DNA of 64,000 nt from the NCBI GenBank assembly GCA_900539695.1, contig UQDG01000004.1, positions 62,001 through 126,000 on the forward strand, given 5' to 3'. This document shows positions 24,446-33,434 of this stretch, one piece after another. The notes under the pieces are model-generated. The model had not been told where the DNA came from and did no database searches. It saw only the letters and a list, made by a program, of their open reading frames with translations. A program made the position numbers and the translations under genes. This stretch comes from an uncultured Oscillospiraceae bacterium (GTDB lineage Bacteria; Bacillota; Clostridia; Oscillospirales; Ruminococcaceae). How positions within the stretch are numbered: position 1 is the first letter of the stretch; each line of letters opens with the position of its first letter.

Positions 24446-24722
24446 TGAAATACTCATCTCCCATAATCAGGGTCACGCCGCCGCAATCGTTGGAGACCTC
24501 GTACCGGGGAATCTTTCGCACGGTCACATCGTCCGGCATCAGCTTGTCTTTGGTTTCCAGGCGGGTCTCCTCGTAGGTGCGCGGGGTCACGGTGGTCTCG
24601 CCCTTGTACTGCGGCGCGGTGGATAAAATGGTGGTCTGCCCCAGGTCGGCGGCCAGATCGGCATCGGTGCCAAACTCCACCACAAAGGCGGAGGGTGCGG
24701 CAAACTGTACGTCTAACGTCAT
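24438..24722 (-). CDS. Small tail-module protein
   Basis: 94 residues, not recognised. Beta-rich with PQYKGETTVTPRTYEETRLE and an acidic centre; it resembles the small linker proteins between baseplate and fibres. Overlaps both neighbours, so it is translated in the same chain. Confidence 0.6.
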   Translation of the reverse strand: MTLDVQFAAPSAFVVEFGTDADLAADLGQTTILSTAPQYKGETTVTPRTYEETRLETKDKLMPDDVTVRKIPRYEVSNDCGGVTLIMGDEYFNG

Positions 24723-25018
24723 GTAAGCACACCATCTTTCAGAATCTGGCTGACCGACACACGGAACACCTGTGAAGCCATGCGGGCAGATCCAACGCCA
24801 ACGCGCAGCTGAATTTGCAATTCCGTGTCCCCGCGAAGCTGCAGCGTTTCCTCCTCGGTCAATGTGCAGGAAAGTACATTACCGGACATCGTCACGTCCG
24901 GCAGGCCGCGCTCAAACAGCAGTTCGCCGCCCTGTTTGAACGCAACGGACAGCATTGAGATGGTCTCGCACTCGATGGGCAGCGTAAAGGTAAAGGTCGG
25001 GGTCGTACCGCGATACAT
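24719..25018 (-). CDS. Small tail-module protein
   Basis: 99 residues, not recognised. Starts MYRGTTPTFTFTLP and is beta-rich (LQLRGDTELQIQLRVGVG). This start is common in small proteins near gut-siphophage baseplates. 4-bp overlap with the following gene. Confidence 0.6.
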   Translation of the reverse strand: MYRGTTPTFTFTLPIECETISMLSVAFKQGGELLFERGLPDVTMSGNVLSCTLTEEETLQLRGDTELQIQLRVGVGSARMASQVFRVSVSQILKDGVLT

Positions 25019-25019
25019 A

Positions 25020-25586
25020 TCACACCACCTCGAACCACTCGGTATCGGTCAGCGCCGGGGCCGCGCCGTCCTGCAGGGCCATGTACAGTTTGTCGCCGTC
25101 GGTGTAGTAGTAGCCGGTGCAGACGGTCATGCCGTCCACCCAGTACAGCGGGCGGTCGTGGGTGCCGTAGGCGTTGGGGTCTTCCTGCAGTTCCCACGCA
25201 AAACCCGCCGTGCCGCTGTAGGTCGGCACCCACTTGTAGCCCAGCTTCGGGGGCATGGTGGGCTTGGCCTCGGTGGGGATCTCGGCCAACATCAGGGAGA
25301 GTTTGGTCGCATCGTCCAGCACAATGGTGCTCGCCTCGATCTCCGCCTGCTGCCGCTCGGCCAGTTCGGCCACGGTGTAGCGGTGGTACAGCTGGCAGTC
25401 CTCGTACACATCGTAGCCGGAGATGATGTGTTCAAGGCCTTTGGGGTCGTCCTCGGTGACAGTGCCCTGCATCACTTCCCGGTTTTCCGGCACATGCTCG
25501 GCAACCCGCCTGGCGGTGTAGAGATAACCCGCGGACAGGTCGGGAGAGGTCAGCTCCTCGTTGGTGAGTTCATCGTAGATTTTCAT
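25020..25586 (-). CDS. Tail-module protein with carbohydrate-module-like C-terminus
   Basis: 188 residues. An N-terminal, mostly helical adaptor (ELTNEELTSPDLSAGYLYTA) and a C-terminal segment with aromatic residues (PLYWVDGMTVCTGYYYTDGD, TEWFEVV) resembling a small chitin-binding-like fold. Enzymatic motifs are absent. Position suggests a baseplate accessory. Confidence 0.55.
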   Translation of the reverse strand: MKIYDELTNEELTSPDLSAGYLYTARRVAEHVPENREVMQGTVTEDDPKGLEHIISGYDVYEDCQLYHRYTVAELAERQQAEIEASTIVLDDATKLSLMLAEIPTEAKPTMPPKLGYKWVPTYSGTAGFAWELQEDPNAYGTHDRPLYWVDGMTVCTGYYYTDGDKLYMALQDGAAPALTDTEWFEVV

Positions 25587-25603
25587 GGGTTCAGTTCCTT
25601 ACT

Positions 25604-26137
25604 TTAGAAAAGTATGATTTGGTTTACTCCAACAAATTCCGCTTTTCGATACATGGTCAAACGCCATTTGTTAGAACGTACAGATAAAATATCAGAAACA
25701 TCATAATTTGTTCCAGATGTGCCGGTAATAACCCCGAATTTTTGCGTTTTGTAAGCCCCAGTACTATCATCATAATAAGAAAGCAAATAGTCTCTGAGAG
25801 GACCAACGCCAGCTAATTCTGCAGTAGATGCTAAAATCAGTACCCCAGAAACAGAGACACGTTTCGGGAAGGTAATATCAATAATTGGGTCTTTGTTAGA
25901 TGCTCCAATATATAGTGTGGAACCATTTGTAGTATCGCCAAAACCGCCAAGAATTGTATTGCCATCAAATGCGTGCCACAGTGGAAATCTTGATTCGTCG
26001 TAATAGGTATTTGCTGCAATTGTGTAGCCATTTTGGCTGTTTGAACTCATTACAGGAATCAAACTCTTGCGGAATCTTTCCCCTCCGCCCGGAATCCTCG
26101 GTGCTACACCCATCAGCAGTACCCCCGCGCAGCACAT
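25604..26137 (-). CDS. Discoidin-like (F5/8-type) tail protein, start uncertain
   Basis: 177 residues in the open frame. The body (about 35-177) has ESRFPLWHAFDGNTILGGFG, DITFPKRVSVSGVLIL and a VRSNKWRLTMYRKAEF segment, matching a galactose-binding discoidin sandwich, likely for host glycans. GC is visibly lower than neighbours. The frame start at 26137 lacks a ribosome site. A perfect GGAGG-N6-ATG at 26163 opens a different frame that ends after 16 codons in TGATG, so the real product may come from reinitiation at 26113 or need a frame change at a G5 run. Confidence 0.6.
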   Translation of the reverse strand: MCCAGVLLMGVAPRIPGGGERFRKSLIPVMSSNSQNGYTIAANTYYDESRFPLWHAFDGNTILGGFGDTTNGSTLYIGASNKDPIIDITFPKRVSVSGVLILASTAELAGVGPLRDYLLSYYDDSTGAYKTQKFGVITGTSGTNYDVSDILSVRSNKWRLTMYRKAEFVGVNQIILF

Positions 26138-26175
26138 GCCGCAGATTTCTTACAATGTTTCATGCTAAACCTCCA

Positions 26176-27144
26176 TCAACTTTGAATGACCCACCGTGCC
26201 CGGATTTCGGCGGTGGGCTTTTCTTTTACCTTAACCAGCACTGAATTGTACGCCGTGACCGTCACGCCGTCGTTGATGATGTCCTGCACTTCATTCAGCA
26301 CATCATCGGTAGCTGGCACCCCGGTCTTGTCGTAGCCGATGCCGGACAAAAACTCGCTGGCAGCCGTCACCACCGGCGCATGGCTGTTCGCGCAGGTCAG
26401 CGTAGCCGTCTGCTGGTACAGCAGGCCCTTGGCCTGGTCGGCGCTGCTGCAAGCCGTCCACCTGCCCAGCGTAAGCCTGGCATAGTAGATGTTAGAGACC
26501 TTGTCGATCGCCTTAAAAATATCGGTCTGCCGCCCCTGCGGGTCATAGGTCGCTCGCATCATGGCCGAGGTTCCGGCATTCAGCTGGTTCAGTTCGGCTT
26601 CGATTTTCTGCAAAAACGCTTCAAAGGCGGCTTCCATCACGCTGGTGTCTACCGCGTCGATGGTATCCCGCATCAGGCCGCAGACGCTGCCATCCAGCCG
26701 CAGGTCTACCACGTTGTCGGCGCTGATCTTAGTAGCGCCGGTGGGCCGGGTCACCCGGTACAGGAAGATCTCGTCATAGTCGTCACTGCGCCGCAGGCTG
26801 GGCAGCGTGGGGCTGGCCGAGGCCGTACCCTTGCGCACTTCCAGACCTGCGGTGTTGGCGTTTTTGTCGTACACCAGGGCAATGGCATCCCAACGGGGAT
26901 TCACGCCGTCGGCATCCTCAAAGGTCAGGGTTACATCGCCCTGGCTGAACGGGAACGCCGCCCACTGATCACTCACGTGGATGCAGCCCACGCCCTTGCC
27001 TACAGTGACCGTATTGTTGCCGTTGGTTTTGGCGGCAAAGCTGTCGGCGTTCAGCACGCCGCGGCTGCGGGCCGCATAGGCTGCGCCCAGCGCCACGCTG
27101 GTATACTGCTTATTGTCCAGCGGCCAGCAGATAAGCTCGGTCAA
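26176..27144 (-). CDS. Baseplate upper / receptor-binding protein
   Basis: 322 residues. The first half (TDLICW-like N-terminus, VGKGVGCIHVSDQWAAFPFS, PRWDAIALVYDKNANTAGLE, DEIFLYRVTRPTGATKI) is a common gut-siphophage baseplate domain. A helical stalk (MEAAFEAFLQKIEAELNQL) leads to a knob that ends like the fibre protein at 21556-22488. Confidence 0.65.
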   Translation of the reverse strand: MTELICWPLDNKQYTSVALGAAYAARSRGVLNADSFAAKTNGNNTVTVGKGVGCIHVSDQWAAFPFSQGDVTLTFEDADGVNPRWDAIALVYDKNANTAGLEVRKGTASASPTLPSLRRSDDYDEIFLYRVTRPTGATKISADNVVDLRLDGSVCGLMRDTIDAVDTSVMEAAFEAFLQKIEAELNQLNAGTSAMMRATYDPQGRQTDIFKAIDKVSNIYYARLTLGRWTACSSADQAKGLLYQQTATLTCANSHAPVVTAASEFLSGIGYDKTGVPATDDVLNEVQDIINDGVTVTAYNSVLVKVKEKPTAEIRARWVIQS

Positions 27145-27150
27145 AGCACA

Positions 27151-28239
27151 TCACTCCTTTTTAAAGGTAAAGTTGTCAAACACAGGGCAAAGGCTGCGCC
27201 CGGTGCTTTCGTAGATGATCTTGATGCTGGCCACCCGCGCGGTGGCTTCCAGGCCAATCTCCTCCACCCGCACCGGCACAATATCGCCCAGGGCGTAGTC
27301 CTGACCGTAGATCATCTGGCTGTCGGCGGCGGTGCATTTCAGCTGCCGGGTCCCCAGGTGATTGGCCAGAGCTGCGCGGGCATAGTTCTGCACGGCGGTC
27401 TGGTATTCGGTTTCGGTGTAGGTTTTCTCGGTGGTGCTGCCGTCCGCGTTCTGCACGGTGTATTTGTGCTTTACGCTGCTGCCGTCCACCCACAGCTCGT
27501 GCCGGGCATTGCCGATGGCTGTGATGTCCCCTACCTCGCAAAAATACCGGGTAAAGCTGTCCCCCTCGCTGGGTTCCTCGCCGCCGCACAGCACCACATT
27601 GGCGTAGTCGCTGGCATCCTCGGTATAGGTTGGGCTGGAAAGGTTCTGCATCCGGGTCGAAAAGTAGCCCATGTACAAATCGCTCCCCGGTGCGCTGCGG
27701 TCCTTGCCCTGCAAAAGTTCCAGCGTTTCGCTGCCGGTGGCCGGGTCAAAGGCACAGCGCAGGCCAAACCCGCCGGTCTCGGCCAGCTGGGTCATGGCAT
27801 CCAGGCAGGTCACCCATTCCAGGTCCACTGCCTCACAGGGGACAGTAAAATCAGCGGCATCCGGCAAGGCCACTTCCAGCTCGCGCAGGTTGGCACGGCA
27901 CAGGTCCAGCAGCCCTGCGGCTGCATCGGTCACGGTGGTCTTGCCCTTGGCTATCCGCTGGGCGAACCGCTGCAGGGTAAACTTGCCCCGCACGGTCAGC
28001 TTGCGGGCATCGCTGTCCAGTTCCGTGGCTACGATCAGCGCGGCCAGGCCGGGGGTGTCCGGGTTGTAAAGCACGGCTCCCTGCACCAGCATGGCGCGGT
28101 TGGTGGCGGTAGCGCCGCACACCAGCTTGATCTCGCCTACATCGGCAAAGGCTGGGGCCCACTGCAGGCTGTTGGCACTGTCCACCATGCCCATGCGCTC
28201 CCCGTTCTGGTATACATACAGGCGTAAAGCGTCAGACAC
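27151..28239 (-). CDS. Tail protein of the Gp37-like family (baseplate hub)
   Basis: 362 residues. It fits the siphovirus ReqiPepy6 Gp37-like family: N-terminal LRLYVYQNGERMGMVDSANS, a middle WVTCLDAMTQLAETGGFGLR, and a C-terminal DYALGDIVPVRVEEIGLEAT, as in hub proteins built on the gp27 fold. It overlaps the Dit gene by 8 bp, the usual order Dit then hub. Confidence 0.75.
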   Translation of the reverse strand: MSDALRLYVYQNGERMGMVDSANSLQWAPAFADVGEIKLVCGATATNRAMLVQGAVLYNPDTPGLAALIVATELDSDARKLTVRGKFTLQRFAQRIAKGKTTVTDAAAGLLDLCRANLRELEVALPDAADFTVPCEAVDLEWVTCLDAMTQLAETGGFGLRCAFDPATGSETLELLQGKDRSAPGSDLYMGYFSTRMQNLSSPTYTEDASDYANVVLCGGEEPSEGDSFTRYFCEVGDITAIGNARHELWVDGSSVKHKYTVQNADGSTTEKTYTETEYQTAVQNYARAALANHLGTRQLKCTAADSQMIYGQDYALGDIVPVRVEEIGLEATARVASIKIIYESTGRSLCPVFDNFTFKKE

Positions 28240-29110
28240 CGGCCGCCACCCCCTTAGGAGCCGTCACTGTGGCGGTCAGGTTTTCGCGGCCCTCGTCAGC
28301 CGTCAGGCGCAGCACATTGTCGCCGGGGTCCAGCGTCATCCACAGGTCGCTGTCGTAGTCCAGCCAGCGGAACCCGTTCACCTCGGTACCATCGCTCTGG
28401 CGGTAGGTGCAGCCACGGGAACCATCCACCGTGGAGATGATGGCCGATTCACTGGGCAGCATTTCCTTGTTCAGTTTCAGGTAGCTGCGCTTGCCGTTGT
28501 GCCACAGCATCGGGTTCTTCACGCGGGCCGCAGCGGTCAGGGTCAGCACAAACTCGGTCTCGGTGCTGCCGCTGTTCACCACGGTAGTGTACACATCTTT
28601 TTTGTATTTGCTGATGTACCAGCTGCCGGCGGTCGAGACAGGGGTCGGGAACCAGCTGCCCTCCAGGCCGCCCAGCATGGTGGCTGCCGTTTCCACGGTG
28701 CGCCAGTAGGGGTACGCTGCTTTCAGTTTAAACTGAAAGTTCAAAAGGTGTTCCCCGCCGCTCACATCCGGGGTATGGGCGGGCAGCACATCCAGATACC
28801 AGGTGGTATCGCCCACGGTTTTCAGCCAGCGGGCGGCCTCTTTGGGGCGGATGAGCCGCTTCAGCAGCGCCTCGTTGGCATCCAGGTCCCGCAGGATGCT
28901 GCCGGTCACTGTCAGGCTGCGGCTGCCTACGGATTGCCCCGTGATGGTCTTGCCGGTCTGCCCGGTGGATTGCTGCTCGGTCATTTCCACGTCCAGGCCG
29001 TCATCGCCGGTCAGGTTCGTGATCCAGAGATCGCTGTCCACGGCAAAGCGGATGGTGCTGCCGTCCGCCGCCTGAAAAGCATATACAGGCACGGTCCTTG
29101 CCATGCGCAC
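28232..29110 (-). CDS. Distal tail protein (Dit)
   Basis: 292 residues, typical Dit length. The N-terminal beta domain and the TGSILRDLDANEALLKRLIRP segment, followed by the C-terminal galectin-like half ending in a WMTLDPGDNVLRLTADEG loop, mark the siphovirus tail-component family. Dit joins the tail tube to the baseplate. It sits directly after tape measure. Confidence 0.85.
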   Translation of the reverse strand: MRMARTVPVYAFQAADGSTIRFAVDSDLWITNLTGDDGLDVEMTEQQSTGQTGKTITGQSVGSRSLTVTGSILRDLDANEALLKRLIRPKEAARWLKTVGDTTWYLDVLPAHTPDVSGGEHLLNFQFKLKAAYPYWRTVETAATMLGGLEGSWFPTPVSTAGSWYISKYKKDVYTTVVNSGSTETEFVLTLTAAARVKNPMLWHNGKRSYLKLNKEMLPSESAIISTVDGSRGCTYRQSDGTEVNGFRWLDYDSDLWMTLDPGDNVLRLTADEGRENLTATVTAPKGVAAGV

Positions 29111-29114
29111 CTCC

Positions 29115-31304
29115 TTACGGGATAGCCCATTTCAAACGCTGGGCCATGGATTCCGCCTCCCGCGTCAGTTCCGATTCGGACAGGCTGTCGTGTGTGTGGA
29201 ACTCGTTGTTCAGGTTTACGGTCATACCGCCCGGCTGCCAGGTATCGGCAGTGTTGCCAAAGCGGTTGTTGCTGCGCAGTGTACCGGCCACGGCTACCTG
29301 CATCGGCTCGGCCGTCGCGCCAGAAAGCCTCTCCGCCGCATCCTCGACCATCCACAGGTTGTCGGTAATGCCGCGGGAAAGCCCGGCCATAAAATCAGGC
29401 ATCCACTTCTCATACTGGCGCAGCGGACCCAGGTCGGGGCGGCTGAAGTGCATGTAGGCAGTAATGGTGGAAGCTACATTCTTGACGGCATCTGCAACCT
29501 TGTGCATTGAGGAAAAGATCCCCCCCACAAAGCCGTTGATCATGTCAGCGGCCCATCCGGCTGCCTTGCCGGGCAGGCTCTTGATGTAGGCAAGGCCCTG
29601 GTCAAAGCAGTTTTTGATGCAGCTGCTTAAAGTCCCGCCCATGTTCCGGATGCCGTTACCCAGGAACTTGATGATATTCCCGCCCAGTTCCAGCCAGTTA
29701 AAGGCAGTAATTACGCTGGCAACGGCCATCAGAATCTGCGGCAGATTCGCCAGCAGCGCAGGCACGGCTTGTATCAGTCCCATGCCCAGCATACCGATCA
29801 GCTTTACCCCCGCTTCCAGCAGCTTGGGCGCATTGTCGTTGATGATGCCTGCAATATCGGTCACAATGCCCGGTATGTAGGTGATCATGGTCGGCAGGCC
29901 GTTGATAAGCCCCTGTGCCATGTTCAAGATAAACTGGATGCCGGTGTCTACCAGTTGGCCTGCATTGGCCCGCAGGTTGTTGGCCAGATCAGCCGCAATG
30001 GGCAGCGCCTGTGCCAACAATTGCGGGATGCCCGTAACCATTCCTTGCCCCAGCTGGGTCATCAGGTCGATGCCGCTTTGCAGCAGCTGCGGCCCTACGT
30101 TGGTGGTCAGGTCGGTAAAAACGCTGCCCAGCCCCTCGGCCAGACCGGCAAAGCCGCCGCTGGTAAAGCCCTCCTGCAAGGTCTGCAGGTAGCCGCTGGC
30201 CAGGTCGACCGCTGCGCCCAGCTTGCCGCTGACCGAATCAAACAGCGCAATGCCCAGGTTGGCAGCGTTGGTTTTCAGGCTCTCCATCCGGTGGGCCATC
30301 GTGTCGGTCATCGTGGTGTAAGCCGTCTCGGTCGCACCGCTGCTGTTCTCCATCTGGGCCAGCACATCGTTGAACTTCTCCGCGCCGGAGTTTGCCAGCG
30401 AAAGCGCACCCGTACCGGCTTCCACACTGGCCCACAGCGCCGCAAACTGGGTGGCATCGCCGCCCACGCTGTCGTACAGCACCTGCAGCACATCACCCAG
30501 GCTCTGGCCGCTGTCCATCAGTTCAGCAAAGCTCTGGCCGGTCTCTTTTTGCAGGATCTTGCCCACGGTCGAGCCGGTGTCGCCCAGCTCGTTCAGCATG
30601 GACTTGGTATAGGTGGTGGCCTCGGCGGTAGCAATACCGTTGGCCGTCATAATGGCCAGGCCGCTGGACAGGTTTTCCACGTTCACCTTGTAGGCTGCCG
30701 CCAGCGGGATGACCCGGCCCATGCTGGCCGAAAGTTCGTCTACGCTGGTTTTGCCCAGGTTCTGGGTGGTCAGCAGCACGTCCGAAACATGGGTCGCTTT
30801 GTCGGCACCCAGGCCGTAGGCGTTCAACGCCGTGGTCAGGATGTCGACCGCCGAGGAACTGCTGGTAAAGCCCGCAGCGGCCAGCTTAGCCGCCTGCCCG
30901 GCAAAGGCCACGGAATCCCCTGTGTCCTGCCCGGCGCTGATGGCCTGATAGGTCGCCTCGGCCAGATCGCCCGCCGCAATGCCCATCGTGCCGGAAAGGT
31001 CAGTGATCTGCTCTTTCAGCTCCCCAATGGGCACTTTGGTGGTATCGGCAATGGTTCCCACCTTGGCAACCTCCGTCTCAAAGGCGCTGCCCTCGGTAAA
31101 GGCGGCCTGCAGCATCTTGCCGATGCCCGCCGCCGCAAGGATCTTGCCCACTGCGCCGATCAGGCTCTTGCCCAGGCTCTGCCCGGCAGTAGCACCCGCA
31201 GCGGTTACTTCCCCGCCCAGCGCTTCACTGATCTTGCCGCCGATGCCGGTGGCCGAGGGGATGATCTCAACATAGGCTTTCGCCAGTTCGGTTTTGCTTG
31301 CCAT
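29115..31304 (-). CDS. Tail tape measure protein
   Basis: 729 residues. It contains the TP901-type tail domain (about 55-330; KVGTIADTTKVPIGELKEQI, AGFTSSSSAVDILTTALNAY) and long hydrophobic repeats (VTGIPQLLAQALPIAADLAN and similar) between about 420 and 560. It sets tail length; the usual 1.5 angstrom per residue gives roughly 110 nm. No peptidase or lytic transglycosylase motif is evident. Confidence 0.92.
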   Translation of the reverse strand: MASKTELAKAYVEIIPSATGIGGKISEALGGEVTAAGATAGQSLGKSLIGAVGKILAAAGIGKMLQAAFTEGSAFETEVAKVGTIADTTKVPIGELKEQITDLSGTMGIAAGDLAEATYQAISAGQDTGDSVAFAGQAAKLAAAGFTSSSSAVDILTTALNAYGLGADKATHVSDVLLTTQNLGKTSVDELSASMGRVIPLAAAYKVNVENLSSGLAIMTANGIATAEATTYTKSMLNELGDTGSTVGKILQKETGQSFAELMDSGQSLGDVLQVLYDSVGGDATQFAALWASVEAGTGALSLANSGAEKFNDVLAQMENSSGATETAYTTMTDTMAHRMESLKTNAANLGIALFDSVSGKLGAAVDLASGYLQTLQEGFTSGGFAGLAEGLGSVFTDLTTNVGPQLLQSGIDLMTQLGQGMVTGIPQLLAQALPIAADLANNLRANAGQLVDTGIQFILNMAQGLINGLPTMITYIPGIVTDIAGIINDNAPKLLEAGVKLIGMLGMGLIQAVPALLANLPQILMAVASVITAFNWLELGGNIIKFLGNGIRNMGGTLSSCIKNCFDQGLAYIKSLPGKAAGWAADMINGFVGGIFSSMHKVADAVKNVASTITAYMHFSRPDLGPLRQYEKWMPDFMAGLSRGITDNLWMVEDAAERLSGATAEPMQVAVAGTLRSNNRFGNTADTWQPGGMTVNLNNEFHTHDSLSESELTREAESMAQRLKWAIP

Positions 31305-31308
31305 GGCA

Positions 31309-31671
31309 TCAGCCTCCCTTCAAAATTTCTGCTTTGGCCGCTTCAAACTCGGCAGCCGTGGCAAAGCCGGTCACCTTGCGGCGGCGGGCCGTGCCCAACA
31401 GGGTATCCAGCACTGGGGCAGGGCGGTTGCGGCCATGCTGGGCGTCTTTGGTCTTGCTCCACACCAGCAGCTGCAAACTGTCAGCCATCGCGCACAGCAG
31501 CAGCGTGTCGGTCGTTATCGGGGCATGGTTCAGCGCCATGCAGGTGCGGCTTGTCTCCCGCAGGCCCCCGGCCAGGGTGGCCGCCAGCGGCAGCCCCAGG
31601 GTGCGCCAGTCCAGTACATGGTAGGTTTCCGCCATGTCGCACACCAGCTCGTCCGGGGCCAGCGCTGCCAT
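31309..31671 (-). CDS. Tail assembly chaperone, downstream frame (gpT-like)
   Basis: 120 residues in its own frame. It contains YHVLDWRTLGLPLAATLAGG and LRETSRTCMALN, typical of short proteins before tape measure (DUF5361-like). The slippery site in the previous gene places it in the -1 frame, so it is probably made mainly as a C-terminal extension of the previous protein, like lambda gpGT. Confidence 0.75.
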   Translation of the reverse strand: MAALAPDELVCDMAETYHVLDWRTLGLPLAATLAGGLRETSRTCMALNHAPITTDTLLLCAMADSLQLLVWSKTKDAQHGRNRPAPVLDTLLGTARRRKVTGFATAAEFEAAKAEILKGG

Positions 31672-31682
31672 CCGGGCCAGGG

Positions 31683-31949
31683 TCAGGAGTTTTTTCCCGC
31701 TTTGTAATCCAGCAGGATCTGCACAAAGTCGTTGGAAACAGCCTCGCCATCGACAATGCCGTCCTCATCACGGTGGAGGTCGTACAGCTTTTTCTTCAGG
31801 TCTTTGCCCAGCAGCAGGTTCAGCGCATCGCTCAAACCGGCATCGCTGCCACGCTCAACTTCCACCAGCGCGTCCAGCAGTTCCATGTTATGGATGCGCT
31901 TTTCCGGGATGGCGTAAACAAAGCCGCTTTTCGTCTTACCGGTGATCAT
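31683..31949 (-). CDS. Tail assembly chaperone, upstream frame (gpG-like)
   Basis: 88 residues. MELLDALVEVERGSDAGLSD and KKKLYDLHRDEDGIVDGEAV are those of the small chaperone that follows the tail tube gene. Four-bp overlap with tail tube. Its last codons carry the slippery heptamer that can fuse it to the next gene. Confidence 0.8.
   Translation of the reverse strand: MITGKTKSGFVYAIPEKRIHNMELLDALVEVERGSDAGLSDALNLLLGKDLKKKLYDLHRDEDGIVDGEAVSNDFVQILLDYKAGKNS
31689..31695 (-). promoter_or_regulatory. Programmed -1 frameshift site A AAA AAC
   Basis: The zero frame reads GGA AAA AAC TCC TGA, so the heptamer is in the canonical X XXY YYZ phase. A -1 slip continues CTC CTG ACC CTG GCC CGG and enters the next gene in frame at its ATG. 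Confidence 0.85.
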
Positions 31950-32500
31950 GCCGTTTTCTCCTTGATGTACTCGTAGTGGGTGTTGCCGTCCGTGTCCGGC
32001 GTGGCGGTGATGGTAATGTCATACCCCAGCGCTTCCTCATCGGCGTAGACGATGTCGTCCATCTCGGTGATCTTGGCCTTGGGCACGACCACGCGCTTCA
32101 GCACGCCGTTCAGGATCAGCTCCACCACCCAGGCCTTGTCCTCGGCAGCGCTGCTGTTGGCCTTAACGGTCAGCCCGTCCTTGAGGGTGCCGGTCACGTT
32201 GTCATCGCCGTATACGGTTTTCAGCACGTCAGGGTTCAGCGCTTCCAGCAGCTTGAACTGGAAGGTGTCCGACTTTTCTTTCTGGTAGGTATGCACGGTA
32301 TCGCCGCCCCAGGCCTTGATCTTGTCACCGTCCGGGCTGTTCGCGTTGGTCAGGCCGTCCTCGCTGATATAGCCCAGGCACACAAATGCTTCATTCAAAG
32401 CGGTGGTGGCATCGGTGGGCAGCGTAGTGTCCAAAGGCGCACGGTACACCGCGCCGCCAATCTTGGGCTTACTGGTGGTTACGTTTTTTGCATCAGCCAT
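31946..32500 (-). CDS. Major tail tube protein
   Basis: 184 residues from the ATG at 32500 (AAAGGAG upstream). It matches the TP901-1-type tube family: AVYRAPLDTTLPTDATTALN, FVCLGYISEDGLT and a C-terminal GYDITITATPDTDGN. A longer open frame begins in the ParB-like palindrome at 32517-32533 but lacks a ribosome site. Major structural protein of a flexible tail. Confidence 0.9.
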   Translation of the reverse strand: MADAKNVTTSKPKIGGAVYRAPLDTTLPTDATTALNEAFVCLGYISEDGLTNANSPDGDKIKAWGGDTVHTYQKEKSDTFQFKLLEALNPDVLKTVYGDDNVTGTLKDGLTVKANSSAAEDKAWVVELILNGVLKRVVVPKAKITEMDDIVYADEEALGYDITITATPDTDGNTHYEYIKEKTA

Positions 32501-32516
32501 AACTGGCTCCTTTCCC

Positions 32517-32533
32517 GTGTCCAGTGTGGACAC
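32517..32533. promoter_or_regulatory. ParB-like site (before tail tube)
   Basis: GTGTCCAGTGTGGACAC; palindromic arms with 3-bp spacer, 17 bp before the tail tube start. Confidence 0.7.
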
Positions 32534-32537
32534 GCGG

Positions 32538-32876
32538 TTATTCGTAATAAGTCACCGCAAACACCGCCTGGTAGCGGTATTTTTTGGTTTCGGTATCGGT
32601 AAAATTGTAATTGCGCTCCAGGCGGCAGGCGGCCACACGGTCCAGTTTCGGCAGGGCCAGCATGGCCTCGATCACGCGGTCGTCCAATTGTGCCGCCAAT
32701 AACAACGTTGGCGCATAACTCTGTACGGCCAAAGTGGCGCGGCGGATGTAATTCTGCCTGCTGCTGCCGGTTTTCTCCAATACGACAAAAGTGCCGGAGG
32801 CTCCCTCCGGCACTTCCATCGTCACAGGAACACCCAGCCGGTCGCGCAGATAATCCAAAACAGTCGTTTCGATCAT
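32538..32876 (-). CDS. Tail completion / minor capsid protein
   Basis: 112 residues. N-terminal LDYLRDRLGVPVTMEVPEG and FVVLEKTGSS segments are typical of tail terminator (gpU/gp17-like) proteins that act between connector and tube genes. Family by context plus weak motif. Confidence 0.7.
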   Translation of the reverse strand: MIETTVLDYLRDRLGVPVTMEVPEGASGTFVVLEKTGSSRQNYIRRATLAVQSYAPTLLLAAQLDDRVIEAMLALPKLDRVAACRLERNYNFTDTETKKYRYQAVFAVTYYE

Positions 32877-33109
32877 CGCAAAGCCTTTTCTATGGTGTTG
32901 TTGCGGTAGTTGTCGCGGCGGGCCTCAGCAGTCTGGGGATACACGGTGGCAATGGCGCGGGTCTCTTTCTGCATGCTGTCCACAGCGTAGCCTGCACCGC
33001 AGCGGGCGGCGATCTCCTCGGCATGCTCGGTGCAGATGGCCTGCATCTCCTTGCTTTTCAAAAGCCGTCGCACCCCGGCGCTGTTCAGCTTGATTTTTAC
33101 CTTAGTCAT
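32873..33109 (-). CDS. HK97 gp10-like head-tail protein
   Basis: 78 residues, shorter than typical gp10. KIKLNSAGVRRLLKSKEMQA is the family's N-terminal helix and a GYAVDSMQKETRAIATVYP strand follows. Overlaps neighbours by 4 and 8 bp. Confidence 0.7.
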   Translation of the reverse strand: MTKVKIKLNSAGVRRLLKSKEMQAICTEHAEEIAARCGAGYAVDSMQKETRAIATVYPQTAEARRDNYRNNTIEKALR

Positions 33110-33434
33110 ACCGCTCCACCTTTACCTGTTTGTTCCATGCCAGCGGTACCAGGCTTTCCATGCCTTGTACCACATCCCCGTAGGTGCGGAACTTCTGCCC
33201 GAAAAACTCTACGGTCACGTTGTGCCAATCATGGCTATCCCCCTTTGGCAGGGCCAGCGTGTAGGCCAGCCGCCTGCCAGTCAGGGTCAGTTCGTTCACG
33301 ATGGCAGCGGTGTCCGGGGCACCAACCAGCACATTGTGCACGGTCACGGGTGTTTCTTCATACACCGGCGCATGGAAAGCATCCTCGCCGGTCTGGTGCT
33401 TCTCGTACAGCACCACATCAATCCCCCGCAGCAT
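33102..33434 (-). CDS. Head closure / head-tail joining protein
   Basis: 110 residues from the ATG at 33434; upstream open frame is high-GC noise overlapping the previous gene. Beta-barrel-like with TVHNVLVGAPDTAAI and VTVEFFGQKFRTYGDVVQG, as in SPP1 gp16-type stoppers. Confidence 0.7.
   Translation of the reverse strand: MLRGIDVVLYEKHQTGEDAFHAPVYEETPVTVHNVLVGAPDTAAIVNELTLTGRRLAYTLALPKGDSHDWHNVTVEFFGQKFRTYGDVVQGMESLVPLAWNKQVKVERYD

Noticed and set aside
26380..28227. 615-codon open frame antisense to tail genes
   Set aside because: Crosses three recognised tail genes; no start signal and biased composition.
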